This document shows positions 54,042 through 63,523 of a stretch of 64,000 bases of DNA, piece by piece. Made by a program: the position numbers and the translations under genes. This DNA comes from Chroococcopsis sp964623815 (GTDB lineage Bacteria; Cyanobacteriota; Cyanobacteriia; Cyanobacteriales; Microcystaceae): assembly GCA_964623815.1 (NCBI GenBank), contig CAZUVR010000003.1, forward strand, positions 75,687 to 139,686, written 5' to 3'. Below the pieces are notes generated by a model. It was given only the letters and a program-made list of their open reading frames with translations, ran no database searches and was not told where the DNA came from. Each line of letters begins with the position of its first letter. Position 1 is the stretch's first letter.

Positions 54042-56042
54042 CTATTCCAACATCTCTAATAACTGAGCTTCAGTTAATAAACTTATTCCTAATTTTTGTG
54101 CTTTCTCCAATTTAGATCCTGCCGATTCTCCCACTACTACATAATCTGTTTTAGCACTAACCGAGCCGCTAACTTTCCCCCCCGCTTTTTCGATTAATTC
54201 TTGAGCTTCAGAGCGTTTGAGCGTGGGTAAAGTCCCGGTTAACACAAAAGTTTTACCCGTAAATTTTCCCCCTGTTTTTGTTTTTGTAGCGGCAAATTGT
54301 AAGCCCACATCTTTTAATTTATCAATTAAATTCCGGTTAGCTTCTATTTGAAACCAGCTATAAACCGATTCGGCAATCTCATCACCGATACCGTACACGG
54401 AAGATAATTGACTCACACTCGCACTCGCCAAACTATCCACATCAGTAAAACTCTCCGTTAAAGTTTTAGCGTTGACACTGCCCACGTAACGGATTCCCAA
54501 ACCGTATAATACCCGTGACCAAGGTTGAGCCTTACTATCCGCTATCGCCGACACTAATTTATCGGCGGATTTTTTGCCCATGCGATCGAGTTCCGCCAAT
54601 TGCTCCGAGGTTAAACTATAAATATCCGCCAGGGATCTCACCAGCCCACTTTCTAATAAAAGAATCGCCATCTTTTCGCCTAAACCCCGAATATCCATAG
54701 CATCACGACTCGCCCAATGAATAATACTACCCCTGAGAATCGCCGGACAGGAACTATTAACGCAACGAGTAACGGCCTCACCGCTCGGGCGCAATAAACT
54801 CGAACCGCACTCGGGGCAGACAGTCGGCATCTGATAAGGTTGGCTATCCGGAGGGCGTAAATCCGTTAACACCCGTACCACCTCGGGGATAATTTCCCCG
54901 GCTTTGCGGATGATTACGGTATCCCCTACCCTTATATCTAATTCTTTAACGCGATCGCTATTATGTAAAGTAGCCCTTTGTACCGTCGTACCCGCCAACT
55001 GTACTGGCTCCATAATCGCCATCGGTGTTATTGCCCCGGTGCGCCCCACATTGACGATAATCTCCTTAACCAGCGTCGGTGCTTCTTCGGCGGGGTATTT
55101 ATAAGCGATCGCCCAGCGGGGGAATTTTTGTGTAAAACCTAACTGCTCTTGTAACTCGAAGCTATTGAGTTTTACCACCACGCCATCGGTTAAATAGGGT
55201 AAATTTCTCCTCTCGCTATCCCAATAGGAAAAATATTCCTCCACTTCCGTCAGCGATTGGCAGAGTTTACGATTGGGATTGACGAGAAAGCCCATAGCCT
55301 CTAATTGCTCTAATGCTTCCCACTGAGAGGAGATGGGTAGATGAAGGGTATAGGCGAAAAACTGTAACTTACGCTTATCTACTATTTTCGGGTCTAATTG
55401 GCGTAGGGTGCCAGCGGCGGCGTTGCGGGGATTGGCGAATAGAGATAAACCCTGACTTTCCCTTTCTTGATTGATACGATCGAACTCCGAAAGTGGTAAG
55501 AAAGCCTCGCCGCGAATCTCTACCACTGGGGGAGGGTTATGGAAATGGAGTTTCAACGGGATGGAGCGAATAGTCTTAACATTAGTGGTAATATCTTCTC
55601 CTGTGATACCGTCGCCCCTGGTGATACCCCTTACCAAAATACCATTCTCGTAAGTTAGCGCTAGAGCAGAGCCATCGATTTTCAGCTCGCATACATACTG
55701 ATAATCTGCCGGTAAAGGGACACCCTGACTGTTGAGATGTTTCAGCCAGCGTTGTTGCCATTGCAGGAATTCATCGAAGCCGAAGGCATTCTCTAAGCTG
55801 AAGAGGGGGATATTGTGGGGGATGGAGAGGAAGTTCTTCGCCGGTTTATCACCTACTCTCTGAGTGGGGCTATCGGGGGTGATTAACTCGGGGTGTCTGG
55901 TTTCTAAATCATCTAACTCTCGATATAGCCTGTCATAAACTTCATCCTCCATGATTGGATTATCGAGGACGTAGTAGGCGTAACTGGCTTTTATTAATGT
56001 GTCGCGCAGTTGTTGCACTCTTTGGGTGATGGGGGAGGTCAT
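54042..56042 (-). CDS. ligA: NAD-dependent DNA ligase
   Basis: LigA seals nicks in DNA during replication and repair using NAD. The 666-residue protein has domain Ia (YYVLDNPIMEDEVYDRLYREL), the adenylation domain with the nucleophile K121 in CELKIDGSALALTYENG, and an OB fold (VGRTGAITPMAIMEPVQLAG). The four-cysteine zinc finger is CPECGSSL...CVNSSCPA, followed by helix-hairpin-helix repeats (about 430-580) and a C-terminal BRCT domain (about 590-666, GKTFVLTGTLPTLKR). Length and order are standard. Confidence 0.98.
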   Translation of the reverse strand: MTSPITQRVQQLRDTLIKASYAYYVLDNPIMEDEVYDRLYRELDDLETRHPELITPDSPTQRVGDKPAKNFLSIPHNIPLFSLENAFGFDEFLQWQQRWLKHLNSQGVPLPADYQYVCELKIDGSALALTYENGILVRGITRGDGITGEDITTNVKTIRSIPLKLHFHNPPPVVEIRGEAFLPLSEFDRINQERESQGLSLFANPRNAAAGTLRQLDPKIVDKRKLQFFAYTLHLPISSQWEALEQLEAMGFLVNPNRKLCQSLTEVEEYFSYWDSERRNLPYLTDGVVVKLNSFELQEQLGFTQKFPRWAIAYKYPAEEAPTLVKEIIVNVGRTGAITPMAIMEPVQLAGTTVQRATLHNSDRVKELDIRVGDTVIIRKAGEIIPEVVRVLTDLRPPDSQPYQMPTVCPECGSSLLRPSGEAVTRCVNSSCPAILRGSIIHWASRDAMDIRGLGEKMAILLLESGLVRSLADIYSLTSEQLAELDRMGKKSADKLVSAIADSKAQPWSRVLYGLGIRYVGSVNAKTLTESFTDVDSLASASVSQLSSVYGIGDEIAESVYSWFQIEANRNLIDKLKDVGLQFAATKTKTGGKFTGKTFVLTGTLPTLKRSEAQELIEKAGGKVSGSVSAKTDYVVVGESAGSKLEKAQKLGISLLTEAQLLEMLE

Positions 56043-56065
56043 CGGTCACGGAAAACAAAGGTACT

Positions 56066-56374
56066 TTATCCCATGTTAATCGAAAAATATAGAGAGAAGA
56101 TAAGCTTACTCCCGGGGTAGGGCCCCCACCCTGGGAAGGGTTCTATCCCCCTCCCAACCCTCCAACTCATCGGGTTTTCGACGAGTACCCAGTAGCCGTT
56201 AGCCCGCCAATACTGCTCTTTGAGCGCCCATTCTAACTGAGATGGAGAAATCAGTTTATTTTCCAGTAGTAATTGACCTAGGGGGCGTTTTTCTGTGGAT
56301 TGTAATTTAAGTGCTTCCTCTAGTTGGTTAAGATTGATAGCACCTCTGTTAACGAGAATTTCACCCAATAACAT
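56066..56374 (-). CDS. Small protein with MshEN/GspE-N-like domain
   Basis: The 102-residue product reads MLLGEILVNRGAINLNQLEE, ALKLQSTEKRPLGQLLLENK and LISPSQLEWALKEQYWR. This is the tandem LGEIL...LGQLL...AL pattern found at the N-terminus of type II secretion/type IV pilus ATPases (GspE/PilB, MshE), where it can bind c-di-GMP. Here it stands alone with no ATPase domain; the rest is a short aromatic tail. ATG 56374 is preferred because GGAGATAAATATC precedes it. It may modulate pilus motors by mimicry, but that is inference. Confidence 0.72.
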   Translation of the reverse strand: MLLGEILVNRGAINLNQLEEALKLQSTEKRPLGQLLLENKLISPSQLEWALKEQYWRANGYWVLVENPMSWRVGRGIEPFPGWGPYPGSKLIFSLYFSINMG

Positions 56375-56498
56375 GATATTTATCTCCAGCACGATCGATA
56401 CATATTATTAGATACGTTCCATCGGTTGAGTTTTACGGAAATTTTTTCCAGTAATATTTCAAGTAACCGAAATTTTTTCAAATTATGTGGCAGCTCTC

Positions 56499-57200
56499 AT
56501 GAATTATTGCGATAGGGTTATTGTGGCTCTCGATGTACCCACGGGCGAATCAGCGATCGCTCTACTAGATCTCCTCCCTGAGGTAAAATTCTGGAAAGTA
56601 GGACTAGAATTATTCGTGGCGGCCGGGGCGGATATACTGAAAGAGTTAAAACATAGGGATAAAAAAATCTTCCTAGACCTGAAATTTCACGACATACCCA
56701 ACACCGTCGCCGGGGCCTGTAAAAGTGCGGCCCGGTACGAAGTGGACTTACTCACCCTGCATATCGGCGGGGGGAGAGAAGCACTGACGGCGGCGAGAAA
56801 TGCGATCGCAGGACTGACCGAACCACCGAAACTATTAGGTATTACGGCATTAACGAGCATCAGTAACCAGCAATTGAACCTCGATCTAAAAATTCCTTTA
56901 GAGATAAACGATTACGTTGTGCAGATGGCGCTCATGGGTAAAGAAGCTGGACTCGACGGAGCAGTATGCTCGCCCCTAGAAGTAGAGAGCTTGAGGGCGA
57001 TATGTGGAGATAACTTTCTTTTAGTCTGCCCTGGGGTGCGTCCGAGTTGGTCGGCACAAGAGGATCAAAGTCGCGTCATGACACCTAAACAAGCTTTCGG
57101 GGCAGGTGCGGATTATCTAGTCATCGGCCGCCCCATCACCACAGCAGTCGAACCTAAACAAGCATGGTTAAAAATTGGCGAAGAATTGGCTTCTCTATAG
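56499..57200 (+). CDS. pyrF: Orotidine 5'-phosphate decarboxylase
   Basis: PyrF converts OMP to UMP, the last step of pyrimidine nucleotide synthesis. The protein shows VIVALDVPTGESAIALLD, KVGLELFVAAG, the catalytic DLKFHDIPNTVAGACKSA (K and D pair), LTLHIGGGREAL and the phosphate-binding VCPGVRPSW with DYLVIGRPIT near the end. ATG 56499 gives MNYCDRVIVALDVP, as in the family; a GTG at 56487 would add four residues. Length of 233 residues is normal. Confidence 0.97.
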   Translation: MNYCDRVIVALDVPTGESAIALLDLLPEVKFWKVGLELFVAAGADILKELKHRDKKIFLDLKFHDIPNTVAGACKSAARYEVDLLTLHIGGGREALTAARNAIAGLTEPPKLLGITALTSISNQQLNLDLKIPLEINDYVVQMALMGKEAGLDGAVCSPLEVESLRAICGDNFLLVCPGVRPSWSAQEDQSRVMTPKQAFGAGADYLVIGRPITTAVEPKQAWLKIGEELASL

Positions 57201-57697
57201 GAAGCGCTCTGATAGTTTGGACTCCCTGCGCTTATGCCGATAGTCGCAGTTGTCCGCAAAATTTAGAACCGATGGTAGAGCGAATGTTAGCCGAGATACC
57301 GAGTTATGCCAATCGGGTAGTTCAAGTCAACGGCAGTGACTTCAGCAGAGCCGCCATCCCCCTGTACGTAATTATCGCCAGTCGCCCAGATTTTCGCCCT
57401 CTACCCCTGACTTACGAGGGGTTAAAACCGGATGAATCGGTGAAACAGGTATTTTTTACCACCCTAGAACATCAATACGCTAACAAAGGGCGGATACAGT
57501 TACAGAACTATTATTGGCTCTTACTCACCGAAACGAGGGAGGGATGGAAGTTAGTAGCGCTCTACACCCAACTCGCCGCCGAGGGAAAAGATAGCCCCCC
57601 CTTACCGCCTCGGGAAACGAGTAAGGGAATTATCGGGCAGGCGATCGCTCTGTGGTTGCGGGATTGTCGAGCGGCGATAACGCTAGAATCGAAATGA
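57164..57697 (+). CDS. Secreted conserved protein overlapping pyrF
   Basis: The 177-residue protein has a signal peptide (KNWRRIGFSIGSALIVWTPCAYA, cleavage near residue 25). A mature domain with four cysteines and the segments CPQNLEPMVERMLAEIPSYA, RVVQVNGSDFSRAAIPLYVI and QVFFTTLEHQYANKGRIQLQ follows. It starts inside pyrF, overlapping by 37 bp in another frame; the good signal peptide supports this start. It resembles small conserved cyanobacterial periplasmic proteins without known function. Confidence 0.75.
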   Translation: MVKNWRRIGFSIGSALIVWTPCAYADSRSCPQNLEPMVERMLAEIPSYANRVVQVNGSDFSRAAIPLYVIIASRPDFRPLPLTYEGLKPDESVKQVFFTTLEHQYANKGRIQLQNYYWLLLTETREGWKLVALYTQLAAEGKDSPPLPPRETSKGIIGQAIALWLRDCRAAITLESK

Positions 57698-57713
57698 CCA
57701 TTTAAACCCTTAT

Positions 57714-58175
57714 ATGAACTTAGACGCACAACTGAGCAGCTTAAGCGAAAAAGCCCCGAAGTTTGGAGTGCCCTCTCCGATTATGGAAAGGGGTGTTAAT
57801 CCGGTGCTGAAAGCTTATGGAGAGAAGCTTTCCCAAAGCAGATACTATATACTGCAAAGCTCTGGGGGGGATTGGTTATTAACCACTCTCAGCCACCGAT
57901 CGCGCAAACGAGAAAAAACCGTCCTCTACGCTTTCGCCACCGCCGAAGATGCGGTTAAGTTTCAGAACCTTAACGGATCTTCTTTGAGCGTAACTTCCAT
58001 CCCCGTCACCCATTTATTATTTGAATTATTCGCTCTCCCTCAAATCGATAGCATTATATTTATGGATAAGCCGGGAAATTTAGAAACAGGAGTGGAAATA
58101 TATCGGGATGAACTACAAAAGGCTATCAAACAACAACTGCAACACCTGCAAGAGAAACCGCCAGTCATCACATAA
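57714..58175 (+). CDS. Conserved unknown protein
   Basis: The 153-residue protein has no signal peptide or membrane segment. It is a mixed alpha-beta protein with YYILQSSGGDWLLTTLSHRSR, VLYAFATAEDAVKFQNLNG and a helical C-terminus rich in Q and L (DELQKAIKQQLQHLQEKPP). No domain was recognised. It is 16 bp after the preceding gene and 20 bp before the next, so it belongs to the pyrF-led transcript. Confidence 0.7.
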   Translation: MNLDAQLSSLSEKAPKFGVPSPIMERGVNPVLKAYGEKLSQSRYYILQSSGGDWLLTTLSHRSRKREKTVLYAFATAEDAVKFQNLNGSSLSVTSIPVTHLLFELFALPQIDSIIFMDKPGNLETGVEIYRDELQKAIKQQLQHLQEKPPVIT

Positions 58176-58195
58176 TTTTTCAGGGGGCGATCGCG

Positions 58196-58681
58196 GTGAA
58201 TCATAATCATCCCCTGAATTATAACGGTATCTATCCCTGTCCCGTGTGCCGTCACGGTGAGATAACTTCTCTAACCCTGATGGAAGCTTACGCCTGTAAT
58301 TTCTGTCAGCATATTTTCACCGCCAATTTGGAAAAACAGGTTTTGAAGATGGCTGATAGTCAGGTAGCTTTAAGCTGGATCTGGAATGGCCGCTCGTGGA
58401 AGGGGGTGACGAGTGAGGGTGTGGATATGGGTTGGCGATACGCTATCGCAGCGGTTTTATTCGTCGTCTTACCGACGAGTATCATCAGCACCGCCGCCTA
58501 TCTGTTTCCCCCGATGCCAGGTAGTACGCTGTCATGGTTGCCCCTATTCTGGTCTTTCCTGACCTTTTTCTCTCATTTAAGCTTTTTAATCTGGTTGACG
58601 ATCGAGTATTATCAATTTCCTGTTAACCTCTATCTGAGATCGTTACGAAGACGTTTATTTGGTCTCCTTCAAAGAAGATAG
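58196..58681 (+). CDS. Zinc-ribbon membrane protein, conserved unknown
   Basis: The 161-residue protein starts with a zinc ribbon (CPVCRHGEITSLTLMEAYACNFC, ligands at about 15, 18, 34 and 37). A short basic/aromatic stretch (LSWIWNGRSWKGV) and two membrane helices (YAIAAVLFVVLPTSIISTAAYLF; LFWSFLTFFSHLSFLIWLTIEYY) follow. The start is GTG 58196, right after a HIP1 octamer. The last 27 bp overlap the convergent response-regulator gene. Function unknown. Confidence 0.77.
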   Translation: MNHNHPLNYNGIYPCPVCRHGEITSLTLMEAYACNFCQHIFTANLEKQVLKMADSQVALSWIWNGRSWKGVTSEGVDMGWRYAIAAVLFVVLPTSIISTAAYLFPPMPGSTLSWLPLFWSFLTFFSHLSFLIWLTIEYYQFPVNLYLRSLRRRLFGLLQRR

Positions 58682-59593
58682 GCTCAGACTAAGAATATTC
58701 GCCAGGAGGGAGAACCTTTTGACGAGATTTTTATCCCAGGGATGGGAGGATTGAAAACTATGGGCGCAGACTATACCCGCCAATTGATTTTGATGGAGCA
58801 GAGGAGCCATTAATATCGACTTCGCCCCTATTTCCTTGAAAATGGCGATCGCCGACGCGGATAAATCCGATTCCTCTATATTCTCGATCGCTACCGGTTG
58901 AAACTGGAGATAATAAGAGCGATAGGTTTCCTCCTGACTGAGATCCAACAAGCTGAGGGATTTAGCCGAAGCGAACCCAGGGGGGATCAGCTCTTGAAAT
59001 AGGGCGTTTTCGCCGTAACGGAGCGCCACCCTCTCTACTTGTAAGAGGTTTTGTAGGTAGGTCAAACAGGAGTTGATCACGCCGAGCAAGGGGCGGGATT
59101 GACATAGTTGACTGGTTATATCGAGATAGAAGTTCTCCCAGCTCTCCTGCTGACGTAATTGCTCGTTGATGCTCGAGGCATTTTTCAGAGCGTAATTAGC
59201 CTCTATTAGACGGTGTACACGCTGAGATAATACCTCCCAGTGGATCGGTTTGGTGATGTAATCCGTCGCGCCCACAGCGAAAGCTTGTTCTATAGATTCT
59301 TGATCATCGAGGAAAGTAATCATCAAAATCGGTGTCGATTCACCACCCGGGAGGGTACGCAAGTGCTGACAGCAAGCGAAACCGTCCATATGAGGCATCA
59401 GAGCATCGAGGAGAATGGCATCGGGGCGGAAACGAAGGTATTTAGCGATCGCTTCTTCCCCGTTGGTAGCCTCTTCCACCCGATAGCCTTCTTCTTGCAT
59501 GGCGAGGCTTAATAAGGCTCGGATAGCCGTATCATCATCGACGATTAAAACCAGAGAGTCTTGATTCTGTACCAAAGGGTTGATTGACGACAT
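58655..59593 (-). CDS. Response regulator with C-terminal GAF domain
   Basis: The 312-residue protein has a receiver domain (about 12-130) with VLIVDDDTAIRALLS, the phosphoacceptor in AILLDALMPHMDGF and the conserved lysine in YITKPIHW. A helical linker leads to a GAF domain (about 165-305; LEVERVALRYGENALFQEL-like core, ILMAPLLHQNQLAGIVCAHSF). There is no DNA-binding or kinase output. Its start codon directly follows the stop of the histidine kinase gene, so the two are translated together and probably signal to each other. Confidence 0.92.
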   Translation of the reverse strand: MSSINPLVQNQDSLVLIVDDDTAIRALLSLAMQEEGYRVEEATNGEEAIAKYLRFRPDAILLDALMPHMDGFACCQHLRTLPGGESTPILMITFLDDQESIEQAFAVGATDYITKPIHWEVLSQRVHRLIEANYALKNASSINEQLRQQESWENFYLDITSQLCQSRPLLGVINSCLTYLQNLLQVERVALRYGENALFQELIPPGFASAKSLSLLDLSQEETYRSYYLQFQPVAIENIEESDLSASAIAIFKEIGAKSILMAPLLHQNQLAGIVCAHSFQSSHPWDKNLVKRFSLLANILSLSLSSLKETK

Positions 59594-62500
59594 TTATTGA
59601 CTTTCTAATTGTAAAGCAGATTTAACTAATTCGTATGTCACGGTAAGTTGTTGCCAGGCAACTTCCGCCCCCTCTATTTTACCTGCACGCCCTATATTTT
59701 CTAGTGCTTTACACTGTTTGGCGAATTCCACCGCTCCCAGGGAAGCGCTGCTAGAACCCAAACTGTGGGCGGCTTTCCTCAAGGTATCTGGGTCTTGATG
59801 ATCGATCGCGCTTTTAATCTCCCGTAGAAAATTAGGAGAGACATGAAGATACTCATTGATAATTTTGGGTAAGATGGTTTTCGCTTTCGACCCTGCCATC
59901 TGACGGATAGCATTGAGAATATTACGATCTAGCACCTGATCCTCTTCGTGACGGACTACCTCCTCCTCGGCGGGAGATTCCTCTAAACGCGGGCCCTCCA
60001 ATTGTAAACCGATACAGGCCCGCTCCAGCGCTTCGATCAATTGGGGCTGTCGGATCGGTTTACTAATATAGTCGTTCATACCGGAGGCGAGACATTTCTC
60101 TCTATCTCCCTGCATCGCATAGGCGGTAACGGCGATGATCCAGGGTTGCTGGTTTTCTGGCCAGAGTTTACGGATTTCGCGGGTAGCACTCAAGCCATCT
60201 CTATCGGGCATCTCCACATCCATAAGAACCAGATTATAAGAAGCTCTTTTCAAGGCGGCGATGGCCTCGTTACCGTTCCCCGCTATATCGGCCCGATACC
60301 CCAATTTCTGGAGCATTAATAGTGCTACCTGTTGATTGATCGTATTATCTTCAGCTACGAGAATTCTCAAGCCCGCTTTCAGTTGAGTTTTAGGGGGAGC
60401 AGGGGATAGGTCTTGAGAAACGGACTGGAGCTTAGGCGTTTCGCATAAAACCTGTACGAGAGTTTCGTACATTTGAGATTTTTTCATCGGGCTACGTAAC
60501 CAGGCGGCGAACATAGAGCGTAATTCTTTCTCGATTTCTTGGGGCGATAGAGAGAGGGCCGTCAGCATCACCAGGGGTAATTGCTGCTCGCCCGGCAGAC
60601 GGCGAATTGCTCGCGCTAGTTCGACTCCATTCATATCCGGCATCAAATAATCCAATACGGCCACGTCGAACCGCTCACCCTTGCTCAGACACTCTAGGGC
60701 TTCCTGGCTCGAAGCGAAAGCGGACGCCGTCATCGACCAAGATTGAGCCAACTGACGGAGATAACTACGGTTGACGGGATTATCATCGACTATGAGTAAA
60801 CGTTTGCCCCTGAGTTGATCAGGATCGTAATACTGCGTCGCCGGCACCGGTGAAGTACCGAGGGTGGCAACGATCGTAAAATAAAAGGCGGAGCCGCGAT
60901 CGATCTTTCTCGCTTGCCAATTCAAGGGAGGATTTCCAGCTATCGTCCCCTGACTTTCCACCCAGATACGCCCGCCCATCATCGCCGCCAATTTCTGACA
61001 GATAGCCAATCCCAAACCCGTACCCCCATACTGACGGGTGATCGAGGTGTCTACCTGACTGAAGGCTTTAAATAATCGGCGCTGTTGTTCGGGTTTTATG
61101 CCTATGCCGGTATCTTGAACCGTAAAGGTAATTTCGTACTCGTTAGTTTCCGATTCGAGTTTTTCGCCAGATACCAGAAGCGTGACACTACCGGCGTGAG
61201 TAAATTTAATGCCGTTACTGACCAGATTTACCAGGATCTGTCTCACCCGGGTAACATCCCCGACGAGGCAGGGGGGTACGCTGGAATCTATTTGGTACAC
61301 AAGTTCTAGATTTTTCTTCGTGGCTTGATTATCCAATAATTCCAGGGTGCCCTCTACGCATAACTGCACGTCGAAGGGATGGTTTTCTAGATCCATCTTG
61401 CCCGATTCGATCTTGGAAAAGTCGAGTATGTCGTTGATTAAAGTGAGGAGAGATTCGCCGCTGGAGCGGATGGTTTCGGTAAATTGCCTTTGCGTCTGGT
61501 CTAAGTCGGTATCGAGCAATAGCCCCGTCATGCCAATGATCGCGTTCATCGGTGTGCGAATTTCGTGGCTCATGGTGGCTAGAAATTCGCTCTTGGCGGC
61601 GTTGGCGGTATCGGCGATATGTTTGGCTAGAGACAGTTCCTGTTTCTGCTGGTTTTCCTGTTCTAGTAATCTCGCCTGTGCCAGTGCTATTCCTACCTGA
61701 TCGGCGATCGCTTCTAGGGATTCCGTATCATCTTTCTGCCAATGACGTTGGCGATCGCATTGATGTAATATTAATATTCCATTAGTTTGACCTTGATAGG
61801 AAGTGCGTATAGCGATCATCGATTTAACCCCCATTTCTCCCCAAAAAGAACGAAAATTGTTTAAAGTAAATTCACTGTATATATCATCGATTACTACAGC
61901 CCTGTCCGCTCGTAAAATTTCTTCGAGGTAAGGATTATTCTCCACGGGAATCGTAATATTAAAAATACTCTCTGTTTGATTATTGAGATATTCAGCTACA
62001 CAAGTAATCAGATGTTCGGGGGATGTTTGATAAGAATAAACATTACAACGGTCTACTCCTAAAGTTTCTCCTACTTGTTTAACAGTAGTTTGATAAATCT
62101 GTCTAGCATCTAAACTTTCTCTGATTTTTTGGGTAATTTGCTTGAGCACTAATGCTCGATTAAATTGTTTTTTGAGTAAATTATGAGACTGTTGTCTTTC
62201 TATTTCACTTCCGAGCCACTGAGCCATTAATTTTAACAATTCCTGTTCGATAGCTTGAAAATTATGACTGCGTAAACGTCTATCAAAAAAGCACAGTAAT
62301 CCGTAAACTTCTCCCTCTACATTAATCCGCATTCCGCCGTAAGTTTTTACATTATAATCTAGTTTAGATAAAAGATATTTCTTCTCATTACTGCGATAAA
62401 GAATTAAATCAGAACTCGATAAATTCTGCTCGATAATACTGCCAGTCAATTCCTCTAAATCGAAGCTATCGTTAAATCTCACATCCAATCCATGAGTAAA

Positions 62501-63523
62501 TCTCACTTCCAGAGTTTCTTTACCTATGTAACAGAGCATACCTGCTTTTAATCCCAATCGTTCACAGCCCATCTCTAACATTTGTTTAATTTTTAGATGA
62601 AAAGGACTATGGGGTGCTGAAGTAATTTCATATAGGGAACGAATTGAAGCTTCACTTTCTCTGAGACTTTGTTCTGACTGTTTACGCAGGGTTATATCTC
62701 TATACATCCAGAGGTGTCCATAATCTACTTTCCCCACCATAATCGGTATATAATCCCTTTCTAGAATCCGCCCATCTTGTAAGTATAATTCTTCGTTAGT
62801 TACCGAATTTCTCGCTGATAATATTTCCTCTATTCTGAGCAGGAAATATTCTGGATCATTAAATAAATTTTTAAAAGTTTGACTGGCACTTTCTGAATCA
62901 ATACCAACTAATTCTATGGGAGATATAGTAAAACAGAATAGATTACATAATTCTTGATTAGCTAGTACTACTTGACGATGTTCATTTTCTACCAAAATAC
63001 CCACCTGCAAATTTTGAATCAGCGAAGTTAGCCGAGAGCTGGTTTTACGTAAATTTTGTTCTGCTCTCCTAATATTATTCTCGATCCGCTGCCGCTCTTT
63101 GAGAGCTGTTTCTAAACTGTCTCGCGTATGTTTTAACTCTAAATGAGTTTTGACTCTCGCCAATAACTCGAGCCCGTTAAAAGGTTTGGTGACGTAATCT
63201 ACGGCTCCTTTAGCGAAGGCTTTAAGGAGATTGTCATTTTCATTACTCGCAGTAATGAAGATGATCGGAATATTAACGGTTTCTGGATTACTTTTTAAAT
63301 GTTCGCAAACTTGTAATCCATCCATCCCCGGCATCATCAAGTCCAGTAAGATCAAATCGGGCTTGGCTGTTTTAACGCGTTCTAAGGCACTTTGACCGTT
63401 ATTGGCAAACGTAGTGTTATAACCCGCATTTTCTAAAAGAGCTATCAGAACTTGTAAGTTCGAGCTAATATCGTCAACGACGAGGATTAGAAAATCTTCA
63501 GGGTAGAAAGAGGCCATAGTCAT
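59594..63523 (-). CDS. Hybrid sensor histidine kinase (REC-PAS-GAF-GAF-HisKA-HATPase-REC-REC-HPt)
   Basis: From ATG 63523 the protein has 1309 residues. A receiver (about 10-130) has DLILLDLMMPGMDGL and YVTKPFNG. A PAS domain (about 170-290) and two GAF domains (about 310-640) follow; the second has LILHQCDRQRHWQ but no bilin-binding pattern, so photosensing is not indicated. HisKA is FLATMSHEIRTPMNAIIGM. HATPase shows LVNLVSNGIKFT, DTGIGI and GGTGLGLAICQKL. Receiver two has LDYLMPDMNGVEL, but SP in place of the usual KP (LRSPMKK). Receiver three is canonical (LVLMDVEMPDRDGL, YISKPIRQ). HPt ends it (KAAHSLGSSSASLGA). A longer frame from 63712 adds a non-family-like leader. The signal sensed is unknown. 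Confidence 0.93.
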   Translation of the reverse strand: MTMASFYPEDFLILVVDDISSNLQVLIALLENAGYNTTFANNGQSALERVKTAKPDLILLDLMMPGMDGLQVCEHLKSNPETVNIPIIFITASNENDNLLKAFAKGAVDYVTKPFNGLELLARVKTHLELKHTRDSLETALKERQRIENNIRRAEQNLRKTSSRLTSLIQNLQVGILVENEHRQVVLANQELCNLFCFTISPIELVGIDSESASQTFKNLFNDPEYFLLRIEEILSARNSVTNEELYLQDGRILERDYIPIMVGKVDYGHLWMYRDITLRKQSEQSLRESEASIRSLYEITSAPHSPFHLKIKQMLEMGCERLGLKAGMLCYIGKETLEVRFTHGLDVRFNDSFDLEELTGSIIEQNLSSSDLILYRSNEKKYLLSKLDYNVKTYGGMRINVEGEVYGLLCFFDRRLRSHNFQAIEQELLKLMAQWLGSEIERQQSHNLLKKQFNRALVLKQITQKIRESLDARQIYQTTVKQVGETLGVDRCNVYSYQTSPEHLITCVAEYLNNQTESIFNITIPVENNPYLEEILRADRAVVIDDIYSEFTLNNFRSFWGEMGVKSMIAIRTSYQGQTNGILILHQCDRQRHWQKDDTESLEAIADQVGIALAQARLLEQENQQKQELSLAKHIADTANAAKSEFLATMSHEIRTPMNAIIGMTGLLLDTDLDQTQRQFTETIRSSGESLLTLINDILDFSKIESGKMDLENHPFDVQLCVEGTLELLDNQATKKNLELVYQIDSSVPPCLVGDVTRVRQILVNLVSNGIKFTHAGSVTLLVSGEKLESETNEYEITFTVQDTGIGIKPEQQRRLFKAFSQVDTSITRQYGGTGLGLAICQKLAAMMGGRIWVESQGTIAGNPPLNWQARKIDRGSAFYFTIVATLGTSPVPATQYYDPDQLRGKRLLIVDDNPVNRSYLRQLAQSWSMTASAFASSQEALECLSKGERFDVAVLDYLMPDMNGVELARAIRRLPGEQQLPLVMLTALSLSPQEIEKELRSMFAAWLRSPMKKSQMYETLVQVLCETPKLQSVSQDLSPAPPKTQLKAGLRILVAEDNTINQQVALLMLQKLGYRADIAGNGNEAIAALKRASYNLVLMDVEMPDRDGLSATREIRKLWPENQQPWIIAVTAYAMQGDREKCLASGMNDYISKPIRQPQLIEALERACIGLQLEGPRLEESPAEEEVVRHEEDQVLDRNILNAIRQMAGSKAKTILPKIINEYLHVSPNFLREIKSAIDHQDPDTLRKAAHSLGSSSASLGAVEFAKQCKALENIGRAGKIEGAEVAWQQLTVTYELVKSALQLESQ

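Noticed and set aside
61700..62100. Second GAF domain of the kinase considered as a cyanobacteriochrome
   Set aside because: The usual bilin-attachment Cys-His context is not present; the cysteine in HQCDRQRHW is common to non-photosensory GAF domains.
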